Assembly: GCF_030464365.1 (NCBI RefSeq)
Contig: NZ_VCYI01000009.1
Coordinates: 60,854-124,853, forward strand
Direction: 5' to 3'
Origin: Methanoculleus methanifontis
GTDB lineage: Archaea; Halobacteriota; Methanomicrobia; Methanomicrobiales; Methanoculleaceae
Length of the DNA stretch: 64,000 bases
Position numbers and translations under genes: made by a program. Positions within the stretch are counted from its first letter, which is position 1. Every line of letters begins with the position of its first letter. Of this stretch, positions 15,675-24,751 are shown one piece after another. The notes under the pieces are model-generated. The model did no database searches. It worked only from the letters and a program-made list of their open reading frames with translations, and had not been told where the DNA came from.

Positions 15675-17690
15675 TCAGAAGATCACGAAGGCCTGGGTCG
15701 TCGCCTGGCAGGTGTTCCCGTCATCGAGCGTCACGGTCAGCGTGACCGTATAGGTTCCTTCCGCCGTGTAGTCGTGGGTGACGTCCTGGCCGCTGCCGGT
15801 CGTTCCGTCGCCGAAGTCCCATGCCCAGTCAGTCACGGAGCAGTCGCCCTGGATATCGGCCTCGCCGTGGAACGAGTTCCCACTGGTCGTGATGATTGCC
15901 GAGCAGGAGCAGGGCTCCGGCGGAGCGGTCACCGTGATATCCGTCGTTGCCCGGCAGGTGGTGCTGTCGCTGAGTGTTACAACCAGCGTGACCGTGTAGG
16001 TTCCCGCCGCGGCGTAGGCGTGGCTCGCGATCTCGCCTTCACCGGTCGCTCCGTCGCCGAAGTCCCAGGCCATGCTCAATACGGTTGCGGTGCAGTCCCC
16101 GGAGAGGATGACTGAACCCGTAAGCGCAACAGGTTGTTCTGGACTGGCCCGGTCGCAGTCTCTCCCAATGATTCCAGTGCAGGAGCAGTTCTCCGGGATA
16201 TGCGGCGAACCGGTGACGTTCCGCGGCTCTTCACAGTTGAGGAGACAGAACCGGACGGCATCCGCCAGGTCGCCAATCGTCAGGAAGAGAAGCGTGTCCT
16301 CGGCCTCGATGACGGTGCTGCCGCCCGGGACAAAACGTTCCTCCCGCTTCTGCATCATGATGATAAGGGCACCCTCCGGCAACCCGAGATCGACGACCTG
16401 TTTTCCCACTGCCGGAGCGTCGGGAGGGATGACCAGTTCGAGCAACTCGCTCGGAGTATCGGGGTTTACGTCGAACTCCCGGGAGAGCCTGTGTGTCTCC
16501 TCGAGCGGGGCGGCAAGGCCGAGCCAGCGGGCGACTGAGGGGATCGATGTCCCGTGCACGAGCGCCGAGAAGATGACGATGAAGAAGACGATATTAAAGA
16601 TAACGGCTGCGTCCGGCACCCCTGCAACGAGGGGGTAGGTCGCGAGGATGATCGGGACGGCCCCCCGGAGCCCCACCCACGAGACCAGGGCCTTCTCGTT
16701 CATCGGCATCTTCCAGGGGAGCAACGTGAGCAGGACGGCAATCGGCCGCGCGATGAATATCAGGAAGAGGGCGGCGAGAAGGCCGGGGACGAACGCCGAT
16801 GCAAGCTGCGAGGGGAAGACGAGCAGCCCGAGCGCAAGGAACATCACGATCTGCATCAACCACGCAATTCCGTCGTAAAACCTGATCAGACTCTTTTTGT
16901 GGACGATGACGCTGTTACCAATGATAAGACCGGCGAGGTAGACAGCGATGAACCCGTTTCCGCCGATGGTAGTGGTCAGCCCGTAGACCAGCAGCACCAT
17001 CGCGAGGGTGAGCACCGGGTACAGACCCTCGGTCTCCAGTTTGATACGGTTGATGAACCAGACCGTGAACATGCCGAGCCCGTAGCCCATGAGGCCGCCG
17101 ACCGCCATCTGTTGCGCGAACGTCGGGACGAGGCTGAAGATCGACGAACCCGGGGTAAGGATCAGGCCGATGATCCCGGTGGTGAGCAGGACCGCCATGG
17201 GGTCGTTGCTCCCCGACTCGAACTCAAGGAGCGGCCGCAGGTTTCCCTTCAGGCGGGCCCGTGCCGTTCGCAGGATCGAGAAGACTGCCGCCGCATCGGT
17301 GGACGAGACGACCGCACCAAGGAGTAGGCCTGTTAACGGAGAGAACCCGAGAACCAGAACGGCGAACCCGCCGAGCAGGGTAGCGGTCAGAACAACGCCG
17401 ACCGTCGAAAGAGCGACCCCCTGCCAGAGGACAGGCTGGATCTGCTCCCACCGGGTGTCGAGACCGCCGGAGAAGAGGATGTATGCAAGCGCAACAATCC
17501 CGATGACCTGCGCAAGCACAGGATCGTCGAACGGGATTCCGCCGGGACCCTCCGAGCCCGCAAGCATCCCGACGACGAGGAAGATGAGGAGGGCAGGGAC
17601 GCCCAGACGCTCCGAGAACTTGTTTGCAACGATGCTGATCAGGAAGAGCAACGCTACGCCGACGAGAATGAGTTCGAGGGTGAGTATCAT
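15675..17690 (-). CDS. CPA1/NhaP2-type K+(Na+)/H+ antiporter fused to two PKD domains
   Basis: A 671-aa protein. Residues about 10-395 form a twelve-helix cation/proton exchanger (SSTDAAAVFSIL, EFESGSNDPMAV and SWVGLRGAVPI are the family ion-path motifs). Residues about 420-490 are a TrkA-C/RCK-C regulatory domain, which binds cytosolic ligands. Residues about 500-592 and 594-671 are two PKD domains (WDFGDGATG and WDFGDGTTG, each followed by GTYTVTL). PKD domains are usually extracellular, whereas RCK-C is cytosolic, so the fusion has a topological conflict unless an unseen crossing intervenes or these PKDs are cytosolic. Usual family length is near 500-575 aa without PKD. Confidence 0.85.
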   Translation of the reverse strand: MILTLELILVGVALLFLISIVANKFSERLGVPALLIFLVVGMLAGSEGPGGIPFDDPVLAQVIGIVALAYILFSGGLDTRWEQIQPVLWQGVALSTVGVVLTATLLGGFAVLVLGFSPLTGLLLGAVVSSTDAAAVFSILRTARARLKGNLRPLLEFESGSNDPMAVLLTTGIIGLILTPGSSIFSLVPTFAQQMAVGGLMGYGLGMFTVWFINRIKLETEGLYPVLTLAMVLLVYGLTTTIGGNGFIAVYLAGLIIGNSVIVHKKSLIRFYDGIAWLMQIVMFLALGLLVFPSQLASAFVPGLLAALFLIFIARPIAVLLTLLPWKMPMNEKALVSWVGLRGAVPIILATYPLVAGVPDAAVIFNIVFFIVIFSALVHGTSIPSVARWLGLAAPLEETHRLSREFDVNPDTPSELLELVIPPDAPAVGKQVVDLGLPEGALIIMMQKREERFVPGGSTVIEAEDTLLFLTIGDLADAVRFCLLNCEEPRNVTGSPHIPENCSCTGIIGRDCDRASPEQPVALTGSVILSGDCTATVLSMAWDFGDGATGEGEIASHAYAAAGTYTVTLVVTLSDSTTCRATTDITVTAPPEPCSCSAIITTSGNSFHGEADIQGDCSVTDWAWDFGDGTTGSGQDVTHDYTAEGTYTVTLTVTLDDGNTCQATTQAFVIF

Positions 17691-17903
17691 CAGTGAATAT
17701 CAATCATGCTTGCGGTGCCTTAATATTGACTCTTCGATCGTTCGAGCGGATATCCTTACGCGTTCTGCCTTCAAGACCCGGGCGGCGACAGCAACGCAGG
17801 CAGCCCGACGACAGCGGAGGAAACGCATACCATGGCCGGATTATTACCTGTTCCGCCGCGTTTCGCGGGATTAATATAGTTTCCGTTGAAACTCTCACTC
17901 AGG

Positions 17904-18989
17904 ATGACAGAAACTCCGGTCTTTCCCAGGCACGTGAGCACCATACTCCTGCTGACGGCAGTGGTGTTCCTCATCATCGGGATCCAGGCAATCGCGTACA
18001 TCATCACCATCATCGCCGTATCGATTATCCTCGCCATGATCGTGTACCCCGCAACGAAAGCGCTCCGGTCGAGAGGGGTTCCCGAGACCGCCGCCGTCGG
18101 CGTGGTCACCATCATCGCCTGCCTTGCCGTCCTGTTGATGTGCTACCTCGTCTTCTTCTCGTTCGAGAATCTGGTCTCGGCTATCCCTCTCTACCAGCGG
18201 GAGTTGACCGCCAGGCTTTCAGAGATCCTTGCCCTCCTGGGCAGGTACGGGATCAGCACGGGTTCGTTCTCACCATCCTCGGTGAACCTGCAGGGATTCG
18301 CAGGATTCCTCTCTTCATCAGCTATCAGTATCGCGGATCTCCTGCTCTACCTCTTCTTCATAGCGGTGACGACGATCTTTATGCTCCTTGAGGCGCCGCG
18401 GATGCCTGAGCGCATACAAAATGTGACGAACAAGCCCGAGAGCGTCGAGGCATTCTCCCGCATGAGCAGGTTCCTGATCGACTTTGTCATCGTCAGGACC
18501 GAGGCAAACCTCGTCCACGGCTTCCTCTTCGGTGCTTTCCTCTGGGTGATGGGGGTGCACGCGGCCGTACTCTGGGGCATACTGACGTTCCTGCTCTCAT
18601 ACATCCCCTACATCGGCCTGATCATCGCCGCACTCCCGGCGATCTTCTTTGCCTGGCTGCAGTTCGGGATCTGGGGCGCGATCGCGGTGGTTGCAGCCGT
18701 CGTGATCTTGAACGCTCTCGTGGAAAACCCGATCTTTGCGCACTTCGCATCGAGGCGTTTCGACATCCCCGCCCTCGTGGTCATCCTCTCGGTCATCTTC
18801 TGGGGATGGGCGCTCGGCGTCGCCGGGATGATCTTTGCCGTCCCGCTCACGCTCATCGTCCTGATGATCGTCCAGTTCAGCGACGACTGGGCCTGGGTGA
18901 ACACGATTCTCGGTGTCGACCACCTCTTTACGGGAGAACGAGCGCCTCCTGCGAAGGCCAGAGAAAAAGACGTGCCATCGGTGAGGTAG
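17904..18989 (+). CDS. AI-2E family permease A
   Basis: A polytopic membrane protein of 361 aa. Helices occupy the N-terminus (VSTILLLTAVVFLIIGIQA, AVSIILAMIVYP), the middle and the C-terminal half, with the family hallmarks LSYIPYIGLIIAALPAIFFA and GWALGVAGMIFAVPL. The family includes autoinducer-2 exporters and Na+/H+ antiporters, so the substrate is uncertain. The start is the ATG at 17904, just after CTCAGG; an upstream TTG is less likely. It is divergent from the antiporter gene. A second family member is at 46980-47996. Confidence 0.85.
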   Translation: MTETPVFPRHVSTILLLTAVVFLIIGIQAIAYIITIIAVSIILAMIVYPATKALRSRGVPETAAVGVVTIIACLAVLLMCYLVFFSFENLVSAIPLYQRELTARLSEILALLGRYGISTGSFSPSSVNLQGFAGFLSSSAISIADLLLYLFFIAVTTIFMLLEAPRMPERIQNVTNKPESVEAFSRMSRFLIDFVIVRTEANLVHGFLFGAFLWVMGVHAAVLWGILTFLLSYIPYIGLIIAALPAIFFAWLQFGIWGAIAVVAAVVILNALVENPIFAHFASRRFDIPALVVILSVIFWGWALGVAGMIFAVPLTLIVLMIVQFSDDWAWVNTILGVDHLFTGERAPPAKAREKDVPSVR

Positions 18990-19076
18990 GGGAAGAACGC
19001 CACCTCATATTTTGCCCCGATGCCATGCCGGAGGTTTGATACCCTCTTCACGCACCTTCTCTTTTGGGAACAGATA

Positions 19077-19340
19077 ATGTTGCACACACGTGAGATCATC
19101 CAGAAACTATGGGATGCACAGGGCTACGGAAACCTCGCGGTCTGGGGGGACGGGACGGCCGCCGTCATCGCCCCGGGCGAGAAACCGGAGAAAGACGGAA
19201 AAGCGCCACTTGCGATCTTCAAGCCCATCCCCCTCGTGGCAGGGTTTCCGCTGCTGGACTTCGCCACTCACGACACCGCTCTCCTCGAGCATATCGAGGC
19301 GACGATCCGGGAGGCGGGTGGCGAGATCAAACGCGACTGA
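19077..19340 (+). CDS. 87-aa protein of unknown function
   Basis: A small soluble protein starting MLHTREIIQKLWDAQGYGNL and ending GGEIKRD, with an AVIAPGEKPEKDGKAPLAIF central segment. Alternating strand and helix content suggests an alpha/beta fold. Not recognised. The ATG is preceded by GGGAAC at ribosome-site distance; upstream in-frame starts lack one. It follows the permease gene by about 90 bases but need not be cotranscribed. Confidence 0.55.
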   Translation: MLHTREIIQKLWDAQGYGNLAVWGDGTAAVIAPGEKPEKDGKAPLAIFKPIPLVAGFPLLDFATHDTALLEHIEATIREAGGEIKRD

Positions 19341-19402
19341 AGGCGTTCCGGCCTTTAACTATACCGATAAAAAAGATACGTTTTAGAGCGATCCCAGAAG
19401 AA

Positions 19403-19804
19403 TCACTCAGTCGTCTTCCCGTCGAAGTGCTCTTCGTCCGCCATTGCTTCATCGCGGGTCTTGTGCACAACCTTGTCCCGGTGCTCCGGCGGGGAGTAGA
19501 TCGTGTAGAGTTTGAGATCGGCGGTCTTTGAGGTGTTGACAACGTTGTGGTTCGCGCCGTTCGGCACGATCACCGCGCTGCCGTCCTTGACGGTGTGCTT
19601 CGTGTCGTCGATCACAACAACCCCTTCCCCTTCCTCGAACCGGAAGAACTGGTCGACGTCGTCATGCACTTCCGCACCGATCTCCTCACCGGGCTTCAGG
19701 CGCATCAGCACGAGCTGGCTGAAATTACTCGTATAAAGGACCCTGCGGAATTCGGTGTTCTTTACGGTCTCGGTTTCGATATCTATTGCAAATCCGTTCT
19801 TCAT
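19403..19804 (-). CDS. small cupin-domain protein
   Basis: A 133-aa single-domain cupin. The metal-site motifs are seen as GAEVHDDVDQFFRFEEGEG (motif 1, with His, Asp/Gln and Glu ligands) and GSAVIVPNGANHNVVN (motif 2). Members bind a divalent metal and often act as isomerases, dioxygenases or sugar-binding proteins; this one has no substrate clue. GGAGG lies at the right distance before the ATG at 19802-19804, so the longer reading starting at 19846 is rejected. It is isolated. Confidence 0.85.
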   Translation of the reverse strand: MKNGFAIDIETETVKNTEFRRVLYTSNFSQLVLMRLKPGEEIGAEVHDDVDQFFRFEEGEGVVVIDDTKHTVKDGSAVIVPNGANHNVVNTSKTADLKLYTIYSPPEHRDKVVHKTRDEAMADEEHFDGKTTE

Positions 19805-20083
19805 ATCCAAAACCTCCTGATGAGGGGTGCTATAGGGTAGTAACAATATCTCTTGTGGCGTCCCCGGTATTTAATCGTTAGGTCGTCTCGGGGGATCGTT
19901 TGTGAAACGACCCCCGGCAAATCTCAGCGGGCACCAATGGTTCCCTGTTTGACAAACTTGACAGTTCGGCACGTATTGCACCGGTTCACGCGTTTACCCG
20001 ACTCAGGTTCGCTACCGCGAGGCCGTCATCCGGAACGTTGATGGGCGGGCAGAAGAGATCTTTCAGGATAAGACCAGACCAAC

Positions 20084-20662
20084 ATGACCCTTCCTGCTAC
20101 ATTCTGCGAACGCGATACCGTAACCGTCGCAAAGGACCTGCTGGGATGCCTGCTCGTCCACCACGAAGAGACAGCGACAGCCGGACGGATCGTCGAGGTC
20201 GAGGCCTACCTCCAGGGGGATCCGGCGGCCCACTCTTACCGCGGCGTGACGAAGAGGAATCGGGCTATGTTCGGCCCGGCAGGACACGCTTACGTCTACC
20301 GGATCTACGGCATGCACACCTGTGTCAACGTCGTAACGGGGGCGGAAGGGGCAGGGGAGGCGGTCCTCATCCGGGCGCTCGAGCCGGTCACCGGGATCGA
20401 CCTCATGCAGGCACGGCGGGGAACGGACGACCTCCTCTCGCTCGCGAGCGGGCCCGGCAAACTGACGCAGGCGCTCGGCATCACCATGGACCTGAACGGA
20501 ACCTCCCTTCGCGACGGCCCGCTCCAGGTCAGATCGTCCGCGAACCCGCCGGAGTTCCGGCCGGAGGATATCGTGCAGACGACCCGGATCGGGATCACGA
20601 AAGCGGCGGACCTCCCTCTCCGGTTTTACCTGAAGGGGAGCCGGTACGTCTCGCGGCGGTAA
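20084..20662 (+). CDS. 3-methyladenine DNA glycosylase (AAG/MPG family)
   Basis: Excises alkylated purines from DNA in base excision repair. The 192-aa protein has the family start AKDLLGCLLVHH, the catalytic Glu motif RIVEVEAYL followed by DPAAHSYRGVT, the GPAGHAYVYRIYGMHTCVNV wall of the substrate pocket, and LASGPGKLTQALGI. The length is typical. Its last 68 bases overlap the 3' end of the convergent iron-sulphur protein gene. A second alkylation-repair enzyme (AlkD-like) is at 26816-27529. Confidence 0.9.
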   Translation: MTLPATFCERDTVTVAKDLLGCLLVHHEETATAGRIVEVEAYLQGDPAAHSYRGVTKRNRAMFGPAGHAYVYRIYGMHTCVNVVTGAEGAGEAVLIRALEPVTGIDLMQARRGTDDLLSLASGPGKLTQALGITMDLNGTSLRDGPLQVRSSANPPEFRPEDIVQTTRIGITKAADLPLRFYLKGSRYVSRR

Positions 20663-21539
20663 GGCCGGGCCCGTGGCCCCGGCCCATCCCGGAACCCCGG
20701 CGCTGAATCGTCCCCTCACCCTCCTCCGCGACCCTCCCGCTGATCAGGATGGTGTGCTCTTTTACCGGGATCTCCTTTCCCGAGCGTTCCAGCGCCCGAT
20801 CCACGACGTACCGCACCCCGCTGCAGCAGGGAACCTCCATATGCAGGACGGTGATGGAGCGGATCGCATGCAGCGAGAATATCTCCGCGAGTTTCGTGAC
20901 GTAGCCCTCGACGTCCGAATCCAGTTTCGGGCAGAAGAGGATCACGATCTTATCGCGGAGAAAGTCACGATGGAAATCCGCGTATGCAAAGGGAACACAG
21001 TCCCCGGAGACGAGGAGATCCGCATCGTCGAAGTACGAGGCTGCGGAGTTCATGAGTTGCAACTGGATCGGCCATTGCCTCAGTTCCGACTCTATCCGCC
21101 CGGCACGTTCAGCCTCCGCAGTCTCCCCTCGCGGAAGGCTCACCGCAGCGGAACCCGGGCATGTCGCACCACCGACCGCGGTCTCGTGCTGTGGAACCGG
21201 GACAGCATTCTCGTTCAGGTACTCGACGGCCTCGCGGTACAGCCCCTCCTCCCCGTGGCCGAGGAGATGCTCGAGGTGCGCCCTGATGACCCCTTCTCCC
21301 TGGGGCACGATCTTCTCCATCACCGCCCGCTCGTCATACGGCCCGGCCTCCCGTTCGACGACGCAGATCGCCCCCTCCGGGCACGTCCCGATACAGGCAC
21401 CGAGCCCGTCGCAGAAGAGGTCGCTCACGAGCCGCGCCTTCCCGTCGATGATCTGGAGCGCACCTTCCGGGCAGTCGGGGATGCAGAGCCCGCACCCGGT
21501 GCATTTCTCCTCGTCGATATCGATGATCTTTCTCTTCAT
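20595..21539 (-). CDS. 4Fe-4S ferredoxin-like protein with C-terminal domain
   Basis: A protein of about 314 aa. The N-terminus carries two [4Fe-4S] motifs (CTGCGLCIPDCPEGAL and CDGLGACIGTCPEGAI). Residues about 60-270 form the domain seen in methanogen 4Fe-4S proteins of unknown role, with DDADLLVSGDCVPFAY, DKIVILFCPKL and VLHMEVPCCSGVRYVVDRAL; the CC pair may be another ligand. It is probably an electron carrier or oxidoreductase subunit. The last about 30 residues are Gly/Arg-rich and lie opposite the glycosylase gene, so the normal stop may have been lost. The ATG at 21537-21539 is preferred over two upstream in-frame starts. Confidence 0.75.
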   Translation of the reverse strand: MKRKIIDIDEEKCTGCGLCIPDCPEGALQIIDGKARLVSDLFCDGLGACIGTCPEGAICVVEREAGPYDERAVMEKIVPQGEGVIRAHLEHLLGHGEEGLYREAVEYLNENAVPVPQHETAVGGATCPGSAAVSLPRGETAEAERAGRIESELRQWPIQLQLMNSAASYFDDADLLVSGDCVPFAYADFHRDFLRDKIVILFCPKLDSDVEGYVTKLAEIFSLHAIRSITVLHMEVPCCSGVRYVVDRALERSGKEIPVKEHTILISGRVAEEGEGTIQRRGSGMGRGHGPGLTAARRTGSPSGKTGEGGPPLS

Positions 21540-21743
21540 CCTTGTCCCCTGCACCATCCCGTGACCTCTTACCATCAAAAAACGTTTGTGCTCCCGACCG
21601 GCAACGCCGATCTCTCGCCGGGAGAGGAGCGCCGTTCATCGCCCGTATCCCCGGCCGGCGGATGCTTGAGTAACCATCGGAGATCTCCTGCACAAAGGCG
21701 AACGAGAAAGCAGTTATCCTCGAACAGAGAGACTACTGGTAGC

Positions 21744-23048
21744 ATGCTCCCTTCCTCGATTCACCATCCCGCACCGGCCTTCGATATCTTCAACGTCTAT
21801 TTCGAACGGATCTACGATCCGACGATGCACGTCGTCTTCGCACTCGACGGCGAAGTCGACGAAGGGGCCATGAGAGCGGCGACGATGAGGGTCGTTGCGT
21901 CCGACCCCTACCTCCGGTCGAGGTTCGCGGAGGTTGACGACCGGCCGGTCTGGGAGGAGATCCCGGAGGAACGGTGGGAGGAAGCGTTTGTCCTGGTCGA
22001 GGCCGACGGGGACGAACCCCTCCACACGCCTCCGTCCCCGCTCGACGTCCGCACCGGGCCGCAGGTGCGGGTCGCACTCTACCGGAGGAAGGAGGGCGAT
22101 CTGGTGACGGTCTCCTGTCACCACGGCTTCTGCGACGCCACCGGCGCCCTCACCCTTGCCCGGGACCTCTTTGCGGCCTACCGGCGGATCGCGGACGACC
22201 CCGGTTTCCGACCGCCGCCCCGCGAGCCTTACGAGCGGAGCACGGACAGAATCCTTGCGCTCTACTCCGACGAAGAACGGCAGCAGGCGCTCGCGGAGGA
22301 GGAACAATTCATCGACCGGTGGCGCTTTCCGGTCGAGCAGACCGGGAGGGGGACGCCGCGTATCGCCCGCCGGACGCTCTCCCCCGAACGGCTCGGGCGC
22401 ATAAAGGCGTTCGGGAGAGAGCACGGTGCTACGGTGAACGACGTCCTTATCGCTGCGTTCTTCCTTGCGTTCCAGAAGATCCGGGACGAGCCCGCTGACC
22501 GGGAGGAGCCCCGGTCGCTCCTGACCTCGGCCGATCTGCGGAGGAGGTATCCCGGCCTCTACGAGGACTGCCCGCTCACGAACCTCTCCATCGCCTACGA
22601 GGTCACCCTCTCCTCCGGGGAGGGGGCGCGGCTCGAGGATATCATCGGCCGGGTGACGGCGATAACGGCCCGCCGGAAGGCAGGGAGTCTCGGCGTTGCG
22701 GCGATCCTCTTCTACGAGGAACTCATGGCAGGCGGGATGGCGGCGGTGCGGGCGTTCTTCGACGATATGATCGAGCGCTACCGTACGTCCGGCCAGAAGA
22801 ACCCGGTCTTCTCGAACCTCGGGGTCTTCGACCCCGGCGATTACCTCCCCATCCCCGGAAAGGACGGTGCAATGCTCGATCTCCTGGACGTCCAGTACCA
22901 CCCCTGCACCTGCTGGCCGTACGGGTTTTTGCTGATCGCCTCCACCTTCCGCGACCGCCTGACCCTCGCCACAGCCTACGAGGAAGGGCCCTACTTGACG
23001 GCCGTCGTGGAGCGGTTCCTCGAGTACGTGGACGGGTATCTGCCATGA
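21744..23048 (+). CDS. condensation/acetyltransferase-fold acyltransferase
   Basis: A stand-alone 434-aa protein of the CoA-dependent acyltransferase superfamily (condensation, PapA, chloramphenicol acetyltransferase). The active-site HHxxxD motif is SCHHGFCDATGAL (His126, His127, Asp131). Other marks are the start FDIFNVYFERIYDPTMHVVF and the tunnel segment GATVNDVLIAAFFLAFQKI. No carrier domain, adenylation domain or polyketide gene is nearby, so a role in lipid or small-molecule acylation is more likely than peptide synthesis. The ATG at 21744 is chosen because upstream sequence in this frame is antisense to the iron-sulphur gene; the ribosome site is weak. Confidence 0.75.
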   Translation: MLPSSIHHPAPAFDIFNVYFERIYDPTMHVVFALDGEVDEGAMRAATMRVVASDPYLRSRFAEVDDRPVWEEIPEERWEEAFVLVEADGDEPLHTPPSPLDVRTGPQVRVALYRRKEGDLVTVSCHHGFCDATGALTLARDLFAAYRRIADDPGFRPPPREPYERSTDRILALYSDEERQQALAEEEQFIDRWRFPVEQTGRGTPRIARRTLSPERLGRIKAFGREHGATVNDVLIAAFFLAFQKIRDEPADREEPRSLLTSADLRRRYPGLYEDCPLTNLSIAYEVTLSSGEGARLEDIIGRVTAITARRKAGSLGVAAILFYEELMAGGMAAVRAFFDDMIERYRTSGQKNPVFSNLGVFDPGDYLPIPGKDGAMLDLLDVQYHPCTCWPYGFLLIASTFRDRLTLATAYEEGPYLTAVVERFLEYVDGYLP

Positions 23049-23115
23049 GGCGAAGGTGCTGGATTGCCAAACAGACCGCGAAACCTATCGTCTCCTGCGG
23101 TAGTATCTCCGGGTC

Positions 23116-23991
23116 ATGCCGCGGACGAGGATACTCGCATTCAGCGATCTCGCATGGGGGACAGGGGAGAAGGGGCCGTCCGGCGGCCGGGTCGAGATCG
23201 GCTCATTCCTCCGGGCGGTCGAGGAGACGGACCCGGAAATCGTCGTCTTTGCCGGCGACGGTGCCTACGACCGGTGCTCGCGCTCAAAACTCGACGAGAC
23301 GGAACTCTTCATCGGCCTCCTCCGCGAGATCGCAGCGGCGGGCCGGCACTGCGTCGTCGTGGAGGGGAACAACGACGACACGATGGGCACCTACGGCCGC
23401 GTCCGGGAGGCGGCGGAAGCGAATCCTTACATCCACGAAATAACGGGGGAGGTGCAGAACGTTTGCGGCATACGCTTCCTCGGCGTCCCCACCGGGAAGG
23501 AGAGGAGGATGGCCCGCTCGGCCGAAGGGCCGGTCGATATCGTGGTGGCTCACGCGCCTCTCGCGAACCGGGTATGGCTCTTCGACCTCCCCGCGGCGTG
23601 CATCGTCACCGGCCACTACGGGATGATGGCGGCCGTGGTCGCCGGGAAGGCCTACGTCGCACTCGACTGCTCCCCGGCTTCCTACGCCGTGATCGACCGG
23701 GAGGAGGGGTGGCGGCGAATCGAGTACGTCGCCGGGACGTGCCGGATCGATCTGCGCCCCGGGGAGAGGTTCGCCGCGCCCGGCTGTGATCCGGCCCTCC
23801 TCAAGGACCTGACGGAGGGGCGGGGGGAGATCCCGTATCCCGACGAAGTCGAGGCGCTGCGGAGGGCAAAGCGGGAGAGCGCTGCCAGCGGGCGGAAAGA
23901 GGTCTTCGAGCGCCTGCTCGGTGCGGGGATCAAGAAGACGCATATCGAGCGGTATCTTGGGCGTGGGAGGAGAGGGCACCAGGCACGGTAG
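23116..23991 (+). CDS. metallophosphoesterase
   Basis: A 291-aa calcineurin-like phosphoesterase. The metal-binding motifs are LAFSDLAWG (Asp), FAGDGAYD, EGNNDDTMG (in place of the usual GNHD), VVAHAPLA and TGHYGMM. The C-terminal about 60 residues (IPYPDEVEALRRAKRE, then a helix with GAGIKKTHIERYLG) are extra. Substrate unknown. It lies 67 bases after the acyltransferase gene in the same direction and could be cotranscribed with it. Confidence 0.85.
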   Translation: MPRTRILAFSDLAWGTGEKGPSGGRVEIGSFLRAVEETDPEIVVFAGDGAYDRCSRSKLDETELFIGLLREIAAAGRHCVVVEGNNDDTMGTYGRVREAAEANPYIHEITGEVQNVCGIRFLGVPTGKERRMARSAEGPVDIVVAHAPLANRVWLFDLPAACIVTGHYGMMAAVVAGKAYVALDCSPASYAVIDREEGWRRIEYVAGTCRIDLRPGERFAAPGCDPALLKDLTEGRGEIPYPDEVEALRRAKRESAASGRKEVFERLLGAGIKKTHIERYLGRGRRGHQAR

Positions 23992-24084
23992 TGCCTCCGG
24001 GCTTGCGACCGGGTGCTGGCGAAGGGCCTTCCGTTGCACTGCTTATTGCGCATCCCGCGAGTATCCAGGCACTGAACATGGGCC

Positions 24085-24318
24085 ATGGGGCTGCGGGTCG
24101 GGAGCGCGCACCTCTCCGAGCTCATCGCCGTACCGGAGCAGGGAGGATCCTGGACGCTGCAGGCAGGCATCTTCACGGAGAACGAAGCGAGCCTCACTCT
24201 CCACAAAAGGCACGGCTTTCGCGTTGTCGGACGCCGCGAGCGCATAGGCCGGATGAAGGACGGTGCGTGGCGAGACGTGCTGCTCCAGAAGTGCAAAAGC
24301 GGCAGAATCGAGCGATGA
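24085..24318 (+). pseudogene. truncated GNAT acetyltransferase (C-terminal half)
   Basis: The 77-aa reading frame ends with the C-terminal half of a phosphinothricin-type GNAT acetyltransferase: LSELIAVPEQGGSWTLQAGI, then FTENEASLTLHKRHGFRVVG and GRMKDGAWRDVLL. The acetyl-CoA-binding segment and the N-terminal strands are missing or altered, and the first residues (GLRVGSAH) look like the remnant of the usual GxGxG/A loop. Upstream bases to 23992 hold no intact continuation. Full family members are about 165-175 aa, so this is a decayed copy that cannot bind acetyl-CoA normally. Confidence 0.7.
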
Positions 24319-24319
24319 A

Positions 24320-24350
24320 CCCTCCGATCGCCGGAGGGGGTCTTTTTATT
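24320..24350 (+). terminator. hairpin terminator after the GNAT remnant
   Basis: CCCTCCG, loop ATCGC, CGGAGGG, then GG and TCTTTTTATT. A 7-bp GC stem followed by a U run gives an intrinsic-type terminator on the plus strand. Confidence 0.7.
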
Positions 24351-24751
24351 ATGGATGTTTTGCTCCCGGCTGTGGTTGCACCTTCATCGCGGGAAACCAG
24401 GAATATGCCTGATTTGAACCTGAACTGCAATTTAGCGGCACACGTTTACTTTAAAGGGCTGGACAACAGTACCCAGGAAAAGCAAAATAAATATATATGA
24501 TTATTCACCTCAATTGGCTATAGGAAGCCGTGTGTCTGGCCCGCTGCCGGCGGAACAGCAGGCCTGACTCCGGCGCTACGGGACACCGGGTATAAACAGC
24601 ATCGAAGGTCAAAAAAGCCCGTAACGGGTTCCAGCACAGCCGTTGGACGGCGCGTTTCATGTACAGGAGGGCCGGAACCAGAGGATGGGCTCCTGTAGGT
24701 TCTCCAGCAAAAACCCCTGTGTCGCCCAATCGATACCGCACAGGATCCGAT
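24351..24751. other. AT-richer leader region of kinase B
   Basis: No gene supported. A 49-codon reading frame starts right after the terminator, but nothing supports it. AAATAAATATATATGATT at 24483-24500 is a good TATA-box candidate and would give a leader of roughly 225 bases before the kinase ATG at 24752. Confidence 0.5.
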
